Shown one piece after another: positions 1-8,730 of a stretch of 64,000 nucleotides of DNA; position 1 is the stretch's first letter, and the number at the start of each line of letters is the position of its first letter. The notes under the pieces are model-generated. The model was not told the origin of the DNA. It made no database searches and saw only the letters and a list, made by a program, of their open reading frames with translations. Source of the stretch: JAGTVG01 sp942491935 (GTDB taxonomy: Bacteria > Bacteroidota > Bacteroidia > Cytophagales > Cyclobacteriaceae); assembly GCA_942491935.1 (NCBI GenBank), contig CALOCZ010000003.1:1-64000 (forward strand). The letters are read 5' to 3'. Both the position numbers and the translations under genes were made by a program.

Positions 1-872
1 TTTCGCTGAGAGCGCTGCTGTAATAGGTCTCTCAGATCAACGCCATGCTCGGTCAATAGACACAAGTGCAACTTCCCCTTAGCCGATACCCTAAGACGGT
101 TACAACTGGCGCAGAAGTTTTTCTCATAGGGCATGATCAAACCGATACGTCCCCTGAAATCACTATGACTAAAGTTTTGCGCAGGGCCGTCGTCAACCGC
201 TGATTGGTCTAATTGCCAACCATCCTCGACTAACTGCTGTTTAATGTCAGCACCAGCCAAATGATGCGCCTGAAAGTAATCACGACCTAATCCAGTTTCC
301 ATCAGCTCGATAAAGCGCAGATCAATCGGCGTATGTTTGATCCAATGCAGGAAGCGCGGCAGATCTTTATCGTTGAGCCCTTTGAGCAACACGGCATTAA
401 TCTTAACGCGCTCGAAGCCCGCCTCTAATGCCGCATCGACACCACGCATCACATCATCAAATTTATTCTCACCCGTGATTTGATAAAACATACGCGGGTC
501 AAGGCTATCCACCGACACATTGATCCGTCTTAACCCAGCATCAAACCATTCTTTAGCGTGCTTTTCTAAGCGATAACCATTAGTCGTGGTAGCAATAGTT
601 GAGATTTTGTCATTATCGGCAACGATACGAATGATATCGCTAAAATCTTTACGTAGAGTTGGCTCGCCGCCTGTGATACGAATTTTTTGAGTACCAACTT
701 CGGCAAAGGCGCCCACAAGATTTTCAATCTCATTAAGATCTAAAAACTTAGGTTTACCATCGGGGCGATAGCCATCGGGCAGGCAATAAGTGCATTTGAA
801 GTTACAGACGTCTGTGACTGACATCCGTAGGTAATGAAACCGTCGACCAAAATTGTCTTGTAGTTGAGACAT
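1..872 (-). CDS. moaA: GTP 3',8-cyclase MoaA, cut by the left window edge
   Basis: Radical SAM enzyme of the first step of molybdenum cofactor synthesis, turning GTP into 3',8-cyclo-GTP. Reading left from the ATG at 872 gives an unbroken frame of about 290 codons that leaves the window. The N-terminal radical SAM cluster reads CNFKCTYC (CxxxCxxC), followed by the ITGGEP SAM motif. The second cluster is visible near the window edge as CASC, with a third cysteine in LHLCLLTEHG. MoaA is usually about 325-330 residues, so only the last 35-40 should be missing. It lies behind a Moco riboswitch, and its product is needed by the formate dehydrogenase encoded at 16.8-19.2 kb. Identification is secure. 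Confidence 0.96.
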   Translation of the reverse strand, partial: MSQLQDNFGRRFHYLRMSVTDVCNFKCTYCLPDGYRPDGKPKFLDLNEIENLVGAFAEVGTQKIRITGGEPTLRKDFSDIIRIVADNDKISTIATTTNGYRLEKHAKEWFDAGLRRINVSVDSLDPRMFYQITGENKFDDVMRGVDAALEAGFERVKINAVLLKGLNDKDLPRFLHWIKHTPIDLRFIELMETGLGRDYFQAHHLAGADIKQQLVEDGWQLDQSAVDDGPAQNFSHSDFRGRIGLIMPYEKNFCASCNRLRVSAKGKLHLCLLTEHGVDLRDLLQQRSQR

Positions 873-875
873 GAT

Positions 876-984
876 CACCTTTCCAAGTAAGGGGAGGTGA
901 GTCAATTTCTTTTCTCACCCCGGTGGCGTTATTGCCACGGCTGACTGCCCGTATCTTTTGACGTAGGACTGAAAGCTCGGAGAA
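876..984 (-). promoter_or_regulatory. Molybdenum cofactor (Moco) riboswitch, moaA leader
   Basis: The moaA leader, read on the minus strand, carries features of the Moco RNA motif known upstream of E. coli moaA. An outer CTCCGAGC element is followed by GCCGTGGCAATAACGCCACC, then a stem made by GGGGTGAG and CTCACCTCCCC, and finally TTGGAAAGGTGATC directly before the start codon. The E. coli element has the same order, with GCCGTGACAAT, GATTGCCACCAGGG, CGCCTCCCGTATC and GGAAAGGTGTACATG. The 3' end overlaps the ribosome-binding region, which fits Moco-dependent repression of translation. The assignment rests on recalled motif similarity and visible pairing; the outer boundary is approximate. Confidence 0.8.
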
Positions 985-1222
985 CCGTCGTTTATCAATT
1001 ATAGGCTTAATTCAATCGCAGATAATACCTTTAACGAATGATTATTTGCCCAAGATCAATTCGCCGTTCAGATTATGTGACACCCCTCACGCTGATTAAT
1101 CCTATCAATTAGTCTATCTTAACTGCTTAAACTCTGTGCCATGCTCCAATTTTAAGGTAAGGTGTTTAAAAGAATAAAACACCCGTTTCAATCGGGGGAT
1201 AAGCAATAATAGAGGTGAAGTG

Positions 1223-2872
1223 ATGGAACGCGAATCGATGGAGTTTGATGTCGTTATCGTTGGGGCTGGTCCTGCAGGCTTAGCTACCGCATGTCGACTA
1301 ATGCAGATTTCTCAAGACAGCGGACAAGAGTTGTCCGTTTGTGTTGTTGAAAAAGGATCGGAAGTGGGCGCACATATTTTATCTGGCGCGGTATTCGAAC
1401 CCAAAGTGCTCGAAGAGTTGTTCTGCGACTGGAAAGAGACTGGTGCACCGTTACACACAGCCGTGACTCACGACGAGCTATTTATGCTCAGCTCGGATTC
1501 CGCCTCTCGTGCAATGCCAAATACCTTCATCCCTAAGACCATGCACAATGATGGTAACTATATTATCAGTGTCGGCAACCTCGCCCGCTGGTTGGCCGAG
1601 CGCGCCGAAGCACTAGGTGTCGAAATTTTCCCAGGCGTCCCCGCAAGCGATCTGCTGTTTAATGACGACAATAGTGTAAAAGGGATCATTATTGGCGACA
1701 TGGGCATTGGAGCCGATGGCCAAGCTAAAGACAGTTTTGAGCCTGGCATGGAACTCCATGCTAAGTACACAGTATTTAGTGAAGGTTGTCGTGGCCACCT
1801 TGGTAAGCAACTCATCGAGAAGTATCATCTAGACAATGGTAAAACCCCGCAACATTACGGACTCGGTTTTAAAGAAATCTGGAAAGTGCCAGCCGAACAA
1901 CACCAGCAAGGAAAGGTGGTTCATACTGGTGGTTGGCCTCTTACAGATGGCGCTTCTGGCGGAGGGTTCCTTTATCATCTAGAAGACAATCAAGTCGCTG
2001 TCGGCCTGATCATCGATCTCAACTATCAAAACCCACATCTAAGCCCGTTTGATGAGTTTCAACGCTACAAGACTCACCCTGTTATCAGCCAATATTTAAC
2101 TGGCGGTGAGCGCATCAGTTATGGCGCTCGAGCAATCACTAAAGGCGGGCTAAATTCATTACCTAAAATGAGTTTTCCTGGAGGGCTGATCATTGGTTGT
2201 AATGCGGGGACACTTAACTTTGCCAAGATCAAGGGCACCCATACTGCGATGAAGAGCGGTATGATTGCGGCGGAAACCATCTGTCATGCACTGCACGCCG
2301 GTGTCGAAGGTGGTAAAGATCTCGACTGTTACCAAGAAAAGTTCGACCAAAGCTGGCTAGCGCAAGAGCTTTACACCTCACGTAACTTTGGCCCAGCAAT
2401 GCATAAATTTGGCGCTTATTTGGGGGGGGCCTTTAACTATATCGACCAAAACTGGTTCGGTGGTAAGTTCCCCATCACCCTGCGTGATGAAAAGCAAGAT
2501 TACGCCCAAATGGCAGACATCAGTGCCTATAACAAAATTGACTATCCTAAGCCTGATGGCAAACTTAGCTTCGATAAGCTCTCCTCTGTTTATCTGTCAA
2601 ATACTTATCATGAAGAAGATCAGCAGTGTCATCTCAGACTCAAGGATGCCAGTATTCCGCTGACGGTTAACCTAGTAAAATTTGATGAACCAGCCCAACG
2701 TTACTGCCCTGCTGGCGTTTATGAAATTGTTGAAGAAGCGGGTGAAAAGAAATTTATGATCAACGGGCAAAACTGCATCCACTGCAAGACCTGCGATATC
2801 AAAGATCCTAGCCAGAATATCACCTGGGTTACACCGGAAGGTGGTGGTGGCCCCAACTACCCTAATATGTAA
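1223..2872 (+). CDS. Electron transfer flavoprotein-ubiquinone oxidoreductase (ETF-QO)
   Basis: Inner-membrane iron-sulfur flavoprotein that passes electrons from reduced ETF (fatty acid and amino acid oxidation) to ubiquinone. The 549-residue product has an N-terminal FAD-binding GAGPAGL loop at residues 14-20. A C-terminal ferredoxin-like domain carries the 4Fe-4S cysteines at about C495, C518, C521 and C524, and the protein ends in the typical GGGGPNYPNM. Length fits the family. I chose the ATG at 1223 because AGAGG lies seven bases upstream; a GTG at 1220 is in frame but too close to it. Transcribed divergently from moaA and followed by a hairpin terminator, so probably a single-gene unit. 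Confidence 0.95.
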   Translation: MERESMEFDVVIVGAGPAGLATACRLMQISQDSGQELSVCVVEKGSEVGAHILSGAVFEPKVLEELFCDWKETGAPLHTAVTHDELFMLSSDSASRAMPNTFIPKTMHNDGNYIISVGNLARWLAERAEALGVEIFPGVPASDLLFNDDNSVKGIIIGDMGIGADGQAKDSFEPGMELHAKYTVFSEGCRGHLGKQLIEKYHLDNGKTPQHYGLGFKEIWKVPAEQHQQGKVVHTGGWPLTDGASGGGFLYHLEDNQVAVGLIIDLNYQNPHLSPFDEFQRYKTHPVISQYLTGGERISYGARAITKGGLNSLPKMSFPGGLIIGCNAGTLNFAKIKGTHTAMKSGMIAAETICHALHAGVEGGKDLDCYQEKFDQSWLAQELYTSRNFGPAMHKFGAYLGGAFNYIDQNWFGGKFPITLRDEKQDYAQMADISAYNKIDYPKPDGKLSFDKLSSVYLSNTYHEEDQQCHLRLKDASIPLTVNLVKFDEPAQRYCPAGVYEIVEEAGEKKFMINGQNCIHCKTCDIKDPSQNITWVTPEGGGGPNYPNM

Positions 2873-2906
2873 GCTCTCAATAACTTAATTAGTTTAGTTA
2901 AAACAG

Positions 2907-2934
2907 AAAACGCGCCATAACTGTGGCGCGTTTT
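2907..2934 (+). terminator. Rho-independent terminator after ETF-QO
   Basis: An 11-bp perfect stem, AAAACGCGCCA paired with TGGCGCGTTTT, encloses a six-base loop. The A-rich 5' arm and T-rich 3' arm could make it work in both directions. It follows the ETF-QO stop by about 35 bases. Confidence 0.85.
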
Positions 2935-3131
2935 AGCTTGCGCTCATAAACATAAGTCCTCATAATTGCTCACTATACCTACAAGCGTTATCTAAAAACG
3001 CACAGTTTGAAAAAATCCTACCTAAAGATCATTAAATGGTTGAGCGTATTGAATAAATAGCGACTAACCTTAGATGTAACGAGTCAAACTACCGAATTAC
3101 TATTCGAAAATTGTAGATGTGAGTGAACACA

Positions 3132-5048
3132 ATGAAGCTTAATATGCTAACGATCAAACAAAAAATCTTGTTAACGGTAACCGTTGCGGTACTGCTCTCA
3201 ACTGTTTTGGTAGGCGTACTCAGTCAACGCAGCGCCAAAGAAATTGTCGAACAGCGAATGCTGACCTCTGAATTGCCCAACACTTTGCATGCTATTCGCA
3301 ATAAAGTCGAGATGGACATCTCTGTGTTAATGAACGCAGCAGAGCAAGTAGCCAACAGTAAAATGCTCAAGCAATGGCTAGTCGATGGACGTCCAGAAAG
3401 AAGTGAGCCATTGGTCATCGACCAACTTAAGTCGCTTCAAAAGCAATATAAACTTGCCCAAGCCTCCTATGCCGATCGGGAAACCGCGGCCTATTATACT
3501 CAAGATGGTTTTCTCAGAGTGCTCACTCCCGCGCAAGATGGCTGGTTTTTCGATTATAAGAATAGTGGTCAAGAGCGTATGCTCAATGTCTTTACTGAGG
3601 CCAACGGCGAAGTAAAACTGTTTATCAACTATCAACAACCCAATGATAGAGGCTTAGTCGGCCTCGCAAAATCCCTCGATGATATGGTGCGCCTATTAGG
3701 CTCATTCAAAATCGAAGACAGTGGATTTGTCTATCTTGTCGATGCGAAAGGTCAAGTAAAACTCCATCAAAACACCAGTCAAATTGGCCAAGCCAGCTTG
3801 GCTTCACTCTATCCAGAAGCAAATACCAACTCGCTGCTATCTCGCAGCGATTTTAGCCTAGCCAGAACCGAAGTTGATGGTAGGTCGATGTTAGTTGCAA
3901 GTAGCTATATTCCCTCGATGGACTGGTATCTAGTTGCAGAGGTTCCAGAAAGCGAGGTGTTCTCTTTACTTGAAGAGTCTGCTTATAAAATCTTACTTTC
4001 GACCTTAGTTATTGCCGTTGTATTCATTGGTTTCTCTACGTTTGTCGCCAGTTCAGTGAGTAAACCCATCGCAAAAGTAGCTGATATGCTACAAGATATC
4101 GGCCAAGGTGAAGGCGATCTTCGCCAACGTCTGCCCGTCGAAGGCAATGATGAGCTAACTCAACTAGCCAAAGGTTTTAATAGCTTCATAGAGAAGATCC
4201 AGCGCTCTATTATTGAAGTGACCGATACCAGCGTGCAATTGAGTCAAGCGGCTAAAGATGTTGCCGAACAAGCACAACAGACTATAGATGACAGCCAGCT
4301 GCAAAAAGATCAAACCATGATGGTGGTGACGGCGATAAATGAGATGGGAGCCACAGTACATGAGATTGCTGGTAATGCCGCCCAAGCCGCCGATAACGCA
4401 AAAGAAGCTGACAATGAATCTAATGCTGGCCAAGTTGTCGTCACTCGTGCTCGTGACACCATCAACCAGCTATCAAAAGATGTTGAGCAGGTTGGCAATG
4501 TTATCGAATCTCTTGCGACTCACACCACCTCTATTGGCAGTATTTTGGATGTGATCAGAGCCGTTTCCGATCAAACCAACTTGTTAGCACTTAACGCGGC
4601 AATTGAGGCCGCTCGTGCTGGAGAAGCAGGCAGAGGATTTGCAGTCGTCGCCGAAGAGGTACGTAATCTAGCCTCTCGCACTGCCGACTCCACCGATGAA
4701 GTACAGAAGATGATCGATAATCTGCAAGCCGAAGCAGCCAGAGCGGTGCAGGCCATGACTCAGAGTAAGAGTCGTAGCCAAGAGGGTGTAGAAGCTGTAG
4801 ATGAGGCGAGCCACTCACTCAGCGAAATTACCCAACAAATTGGGGCAATTAGCGACATGAATATTCAGGTGGCCGCCGCGACGGAAGAGCAATCTACCGT
4901 TGTTGAAGATATTAATCGTAACGTCACAGAGATCAGCGAAATCACTCAGAGAACCACTGAGACTTCACAAGCTGTGGCGCAGGCCAGTCAGTCATTAAAT
5001 CAATTGGCACTTCGATTAGATGCCTTGGTTGCAGGTTTTAAAGTGTAA
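3132..5048 (+). CDS. Methyl-accepting chemotaxis protein
   Basis: Transmembrane chemoreceptor that signals to CheA through CheW. From the ATG at 3132 the product is 638 residues. A first membrane helix lies near residues 10-30, followed by a periplasmic Cache-like sensor region of about 250 residues and a second helix near 287-308. A HAMP domain comes next, then a long methyl-accepting coiled coil. The hairpin tip is clear at about 480-515, including LLALNAAIEAARAGEAGRGF and VVAEEVRNLASRTA. No CheR-binding pentapeptide is visible at the C-terminus. A GTG at 3123 is also in frame, but the spacing of GAGTG favours 3132. The ligand cannot be read from sequence. Flanked by its own terminator. Confidence 0.95.
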   Translation: MKLNMLTIKQKILLTVTVAVLLSTVLVGVLSQRSAKEIVEQRMLTSELPNTLHAIRNKVEMDISVLMNAAEQVANSKMLKQWLVDGRPERSEPLVIDQLKSLQKQYKLAQASYADRETAAYYTQDGFLRVLTPAQDGWFFDYKNSGQERMLNVFTEANGEVKLFINYQQPNDRGLVGLAKSLDDMVRLLGSFKIEDSGFVYLVDAKGQVKLHQNTSQIGQASLASLYPEANTNSLLSRSDFSLARTEVDGRSMLVASSYIPSMDWYLVAEVPESEVFSLLEESAYKILLSTLVIAVVFIGFSTFVASSVSKPIAKVADMLQDIGQGEGDLRQRLPVEGNDELTQLAKGFNSFIEKIQRSIIEVTDTSVQLSQAAKDVAEQAQQTIDDSQLQKDQTMMVVTAINEMGATVHEIAGNAAQAADNAKEADNESNAGQVVVTRARDTINQLSKDVEQVGNVIESLATHTTSIGSILDVIRAVSDQTNLLALNAAIEAARAGEAGRGFAVVAEEVRNLASRTADSTDEVQKMIDNLQAEAARAVQAMTQSKSRSQEGVEAVDEASHSLSEITQQIGAISDMNIQVAAATEEQSTVVEDINRNVTEISEITQRTTETSQAVAQASQSLNQLALRLDALVAGFKV

Positions 5049-5063
5049 TTAACTAAGGTTAAA

Positions 5064-5092
5064 ACAAAGCCCGCTTAATGCGGGCTTTGTTA
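5064..5092 (+). terminator. Rho-independent terminator between convergent genes
   Basis: ACAAAGCCCGC pairs with GCGGGCTTTGT around a five-base loop, an 11-bp perfect stem with T-rich sequence after it. It lies between the chemoreceptor stop and the convergent DUF4870 gene, and its A-rich left side means it could serve both. Confidence 0.88.
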
Positions 5093-5139
5093 TCTCTATC
5101 TACCAATCAAGATCACTCAAACGATAAACTCAATTAATA

Positions 5140-5502
5140 TCACTCTGGCTTAAAAAACTTTATCGACAGAGGATATTGATAGCTAATTCCCTCACTCGCC
5201 TTCATGGCGGCAATAATCGTCACCACAATATCAAAGATGGCCAGAAAACCCAGCAAGAGAAAACCGATACCGACAAACATTAAGATCATGCTGATCACAG
5301 CATAGATCATGACGCTAATCTTAAAGTTTAAACAGTTGCGTCCACATTGATCGACAAACGCAATCTCTTCTCGCTTCATCAACCATACAATCAGAGGCCC
5401 TAAAATAGATCCTAATGGAATGATATAACCTGAAAAGCTGGCAAGATGTACCGCCACGCCCATGTTTTTATCATCTCTCGATAATTCCTCGTACTCAATC
5501 AC
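5140..5502 (-). CDS. DUF4870-family small membrane protein
   Basis: About 120 residues with three hydrophobic segments: around SFSGYIIPLGSILGPLIVWL, around ISVMIYAVISMILMFVGIGF, and LLLGFLAIFDIVVTIIAAMK. The pattern DDKNMGVAVHLASFSGYIIP, then WLMKREE, then NCLNFKISV, is typical of DUF4870/Tic20-like membrane proteins, whose function is unknown. I set the start at the GTG (5502), because AGGAG sits eight bases upstream; an in-frame ATG at 5526 has no visible ribosome-binding site. The gene is convergent with the chemoreceptor and has a 9-bp tandem repeat just upstream. Confidence 0.75.
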   Translation of the reverse strand: MIEYEELSRDDKNMGVAVHLASFSGYIIPLGSILGPLIVWLMKREEIAFVDQCGRNCLNFKISVMIYAVISMILMFVGIGFLLLGFLAIFDIVVTIIAAMKASEGISYQYPLSIKFFKPE

Positions 5503-5542
5503 GAATAGCGCTCCTTGATTATTCATCTAATGTTTAACAATA

Positions 5543-5587
5543 CTGGCTTGTCTGGCTTGTCTGGCTTGTCTGGCTTGTCTGGCTTGT
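5543..5587. repeat. Five perfect tandem copies of a 9-bp unit
   Basis: The unit CTGGCTTGT occurs five times without mismatch. It sits between the DUF4870 gene start and the yiiM stop codon, three bases past the latter. Such arrays vary by slipped-strand mispairing. Here it lies in the upstream region of the DUF4870 gene, outside any coding frame. Confidence 0.95.
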
Positions 5588-5590
5588 CTC

Positions 5591-6283
5591 TCAGCGATTA
5601 ACACCAAATAGGCGTACCTGCCAAGGCTCTATTTTTTTACTCTGCAAACGTCGCTGCAAACTCGTCATCCAAGAGTAAGCCAAGCCTTCACAACTAACAA
5701 GGCGGTCATAACCAGCAGCATCAAACTCCGCTGCAAAGTAGATATCCATAGCTTGACGCACACTGATATCACTGTGGCGTTCGACCAGAGAAATGCCACC
5801 GCTTAAGTTAATCACTCCTGGAGTTAAAATGCGATAAAACCACCCACATAAACCACTGGTCTGCATCGCCAACGCAAACTCGGGATGACCAAACTGGTGA
5901 TTAAGCTTAAAACAGGGTGAGCGGGGTTGAGTCACCTGCACAATAACCTCGCCAATCGCAACAACATCTCCGATATTAACCATGGTTTCATCGAGACCAA
6001 CAGTACTGATATTCTCACCCATAGCAGGGGCATCTTTAAAGCCACTCATCATATCCCAGCGGCGATATTGGCCGTAATGTTCACGGGGAAAATGGTGTAG
6101 CACGCGATCGACACCACCATGATGTTTCGGATCCGACTGAGCATCGCCTTCGACGCTTGAATAACCCACGACCAATTGCTGGCGCGATTGTTTAGCGTCG
6201 ATCATACTGCTTGCGCCATCAAACTGCTTTGGCTGGTCACCAGCATACAAGCCAGATATTCTCTCTATCATTGGTTTTATCAT
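5591..6283 (-). CDS. yiiM: YiiM-like MOSC-domain protein, probable N-hydroxylated base reductase
   Basis: E. coli YiiM is a molybdenum-cofactor MOSC protein that reduces N-hydroxylated substrates and protects against 6-hydroxylaminopurine. This 230-residue product follows E. coli YiiM along its length: GDAQSDPKHHGGVDRVLHHF, then PREHYGQY, GENISTVGL, and QPRSPCFKLN. The conserved molybdenum-ligand cysteine is C124. The C-terminal 3-alpha segment follows, with AYSWMTSLQRRLQSKKIEPW. AGGA six bases before the ATG at 6283 supports the start. The Moco link connects it to moaA at the left edge. Identification as a YiiM orthologue is strong; the in vivo substrate is inferred from E. coli. Confidence 0.92.
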   Translation of the reverse strand: MIKPMIERISGLYAGDQPKQFDGASSMIDAKQSRQQLVVGYSSVEGDAQSDPKHHGGVDRVLHHFPREHYGQYRRWDMMSGFKDAPAMGENISTVGLDETMVNIGDVVAIGEVIVQVTQPRSPCFKLNHQFGHPEFALAMQTSGLCGWFYRILTPGVINLSGGISLVERHSDISVRQAMDIYFAAEFDAAGYDRLVSCEGLAYSWMTSLQRRLQSKKIEPWQVRLFGVNR

Positions 6284-6731
6284 AAAGCATCCTATGCCAC
6301 TATTTTACCTATAGTCTAGCCGGCTTAAGCCATTGTCATCTCGGTCTCATTTACAAAAAAGTAGAGGGCCACATTCCAATATGCAGGTATAGAAGATAAT
6401 GATTTTATAGCGATTAATCCATCAATTCTTAATAGGGCTTGTTGATCATGCGAACTTACTTTTTATTCTAACTCGATGATTCTACTGCTAGATTAGAGGT
6501 GACGGAGTCGATTTCCCTTGAGAATACCTTCAACGACAAAACCTGCATCCCACGATGCTCCTCGCCGTCCAGTTTAGTTGACACAAAAAAAGCCCCTAGA
6601 TTATTGGGGCGAGAACATAAAACACTCAATGTTAGAAAGAAGCTACAAATAACAAGGTCAGGGAATTGCTTGCGACCCATATGAGCACTTTAATCAAACC
6701 GCGTGACACTATGATGACAATATCACCATGC
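6284..6731. other. Non-coding stretch between yiiM and the PfkB kinase
   Basis: Apart from the minus-strand terminator at 6585-6610, I see no supported gene here. Two short overlapping frames at 6468-6684, one on each strand, have no recognisable protein features or ribosome-binding sites. The part next to 6283 should hold the yiiM promoter. Confidence 0.6.
6585..6610 (-). terminator. Rho-independent terminator of the PfkB kinase gene
   Basis: On the minus strand, GCCCC pairs with GGGGC around AATAATCTA, followed directly by a run of seven T. It lies about 120 bases past the stop codon of the minus-strand kinase gene and points in the right direction for it. Confidence 0.75.
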
Positions 6732-7571
6732 TTAAACAGATAGGTATTGCTTTAGCCGTTTGCCAGGAATAGAGCTTTGAGTGGCAACCGCAAAAGCGGC
6801 CCAACGTGCACCCTCCTCCATCGCCTCAACGACACTATCACCTAGCATTAAGCCATGGATCAGCCCAGCGGCATACGCATCGCCAGCCCCTGTGGTATCA
6901 ACCACGTCAGCGGGCTGCGCAGCAACTATCGCCTCACCATCGGCTTGGTAAAGCAATGCCCCAGATTCACCATCTGTGATGATAAAGCCGCGCAAGCTTT
7001 CACCTGCGATGGTTAACCCATACTCCCAAGGCGATAGATCACTACGACCTGTCATATCTGCTTTTGACGCAATTAAATAGTGACAAGGCCTAGGTCGATT
7101 GTCTTTCGCTAATTGGGCCAATACTAAACAGTCATTTAGTGCCGTCTTAGCCCAGCTAACGGCCCCTTCTGCAGAGGAATTAATATAGAGCGCATCCCAC
7201 TGAGACCATTTAGGTGGCGCCGCTAATTCAAATATGGGACGCTCTGGACGAATAATGGTGCGCTCACCATCAGGAGTCATTACCAACAGCATCTCACAAG
7301 TATTTTGTTCATAGCGTTGTATTAGGCGGCAATCGATCCCCATAGTGCTTGCTTCTGCTAGCAGCCAATCGCCGATTTTATCTCGTCCCACTTGACTGAC
7401 CAAACCAACATCATGGCCAGCCCACACCAACCCAATACCTGTATTGGCACCGCCTCCCCCAAGTCTTAACCCTCCATCTTGATAATGGAAACGTCCACCC
7501 ATCTCTAACGGTTTATTGAGCCTTAGGATGCGATCGCAATTCAAGTTCGCGACGAGGAGAATATTGGCCAT
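6732..7571 (-). CDS. PfkB-family carbohydrate/nucleoside kinase
   Basis: Ribokinase-fold kinase that phosphorylates a sugar, nucleoside or related alcohol with ATP. The 279-residue product has the N-terminal glycine-rich substrate region (GLRLGGGGANTGIGL). The C-terminal PfkB signature DTTGAGDAYAAGLI starts near residue 225, with the catalytic base Asp of GAGD at about 231. Start chosen at the ATG (7571), with GGAG five bases upstream; a GTG two codons earlier overlaps the GGAG. The substrate cannot be assigned: the usual markers for fructose, ribose or adenosine kinases are not distinct, and there is no sugar-operon context. It stands alone with its own terminator. Confidence 0.88.
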   Translation of the reverse strand: MANILLVANLNCDRILRLNKPLEMGGRFHYQDGGLRLGGGGANTGIGLVWAGHDVGLVSQVGRDKIGDWLLAEASTMGIDCRLIQRYEQNTCEMLLVMTPDGERTIIRPERPIFELAAPPKWSQWDALYINSSAEGAVSWAKTALNDCLVLAQLAKDNRPRPCHYLIASKADMTGRSDLSPWEYGLTIAGESLRGFIITDGESGALLYQADGEAIVAAQPADVVDTTGAGDAYAAGLIHGLMLGDSVVEAMEEGARWAAFAVATQSSIPGKRLKQYLSV

Positions 7572-7939
7572 ATGCACTCCGGCTGGATATCTGCAAATTG
7601 CGCAAAATACCGCCTTAAATAAGATAAAAATAGAGAGATGAGTTGTTAATACAAGCTAGCGTTAATCGCCCTTTATATCAAGCCCTAGCGCTTGGCTCAA
7701 CCAAGCAGAAATCAGATTGAGATTGTTGTCAGCCGATCGATTAGAAATGAGATAAACCAATGAGAAATTGATAGCTTCTAAAGTAGTTTTTATGATCTAA
7801 CGGTTTTTTCAGGACTCAATAGATACCTTTAATATAACTTGGAATATGACTTTAAACATCTCTTGGGATATGAGTACTACTGAGGTGATTCATAGTCGAA
7901 GACTATTAGTGAGAACCTGGTTAATGAGGAACCATGTTA
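7572..7939. other. Intergenic region upstream of the PfkB kinase
   Basis: No gene supported. A small hairpin, ATAGTC-GAA-GACTAT, lies near 7892-7906 without a T-run. A plus-strand frame starting at 7846 mostly overlaps the ABM gene in antisense and was not called. The promoter of the kinase gene presumably lies next to 7571. Confidence 0.5.
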
Positions 7940-8221
7940 CTACTTTGGATGATAATAAGCTCCCCTTGGCGCAACCGCGAACAGCGACATGGCGGCTTGC
8001 ATCTCCTCTTGAGGGAATCCTTGTACCGAGGCACGGTGTGCCGCTTCTGAATCCCAGCGTTCAATTACGACAAACGCCTCCGAATCGCCTTGCTTTCGCA
8101 GCACCTCATAAGCGAGGCAACCTGAAGATCCCTTAATATAATCAGTCAGGGACAGTAAAAATTGATGCAAGGCATCTCCTCGCCCTACAGCAGCCTGAAA
8201 CTCTCCAATTCGTACAAGCAT
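7940..8221 (-). CDS. Antibiotic biosynthesis monooxygenase (ABM) domain protein
   Basis: A 93-residue single-domain protein of the dimeric alpha-beta barrel fold. The pattern VRIGEFQAAVGRGDALHQFL, GSSGCLAYEVLRKQGD and AFVVIERWDSEAAHRAS, then HRASVQGFP, is typical of ABM/YgiN-type proteins, many of which act on quinones or have unknown substrates. Start set at the ATG (8221), five bases after GGAG; the in-frame GTG at 8227 overlaps that motif. Family assignment is good but the reaction is not predictable. Confidence 0.85.
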   Translation of the reverse strand: MLVRIGEFQAAVGRGDALHQFLLSLTDYIKGSSGCLAYEVLRKQGDSEAFVVIERWDSEAAHRASVQGFPQEEMQAAMSLFAVAPRGAYYHPK

Positions 8222-8529
8222 ATTCACTCCAAAAATCCTTATTGATGAAACATAAACCTACTCTAAAACCTTGTCGATTTATACACTCTCCAATCTAAAA
8301 ATATGATGGCGTGATGTTAGCTCCTTTTTGTAAGCCATCTCTCATAGCCACGTAAGTCAATTGCACCACATGACAACCACCTAAATAAAATATGACCTAA
8401 GCCACTGTTTGACAAGCACTTTAAAGCAGTAATTCGTTAGTGCTACTCAATATTTGAATCGCCATTGACACCTCACACTTACAAAAATTGATATCATCAA
8501 CTTAATAAGACAGAGATTTAGGTTATTGA
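8222..8529. other. Divergent intergenic region
   Basis: About 300 bases between the divergent ABM gene and the small plus-strand gene at 8530. AT-rich and probably containing both promoters, but no box is clear enough to mark. No additional gene seen. Confidence 0.5.
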
Positions 8530-8727
8530 ATGGAATCGATAATTAACTTTGAAGAATTAATGGATAACACGCTCACACCAGAGCAAAAACTAGCACGTTA
8601 TCGAGCCTGTCTGTTTGAGTTTGAACAACTCAATTACGAAGACGCTTTTATCCAACAAGTAAAACGGGATGTGCAACGGCTAGAAACATTGATAATCACT
8701 AAACCTAAACGTCACCATACCTTTTAA
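8530..8727 (+). CDS. Small hypothetical protein
   Basis: A 65-residue soluble, charged protein with no family I recognise. It is predicted mostly helical (LTPEQKLARYRACLFEFEQL, then QQVKRDVQRLETLI), with a basic tail KPKRHHTF. AGG eight bases before the ATG is an acceptable ribosome-binding site. It ends three bases before the convergent HD-domain gene stop, so the two share a 3' boundary, which supports it being real. Transcribed alone. Confidence 0.6.
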   Translation: MESIINFEELMDNTLTPEQKLARYRACLFEFEQLNYEDAFIQQVKRDVQRLETLIITKPKRHHTF

Positions 8728-8730
8728 AAC

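Noticed and set aside
6468..6684. Two overlapping short frames on opposite strands
   Set aside because: They overlap the kinase terminator and lack start signals or homology.
7846..8136. 96-residue plus-strand frame
   Set aside because: Largely antisense to the well-supported ABM gene, and its composition and predicted protein look random.
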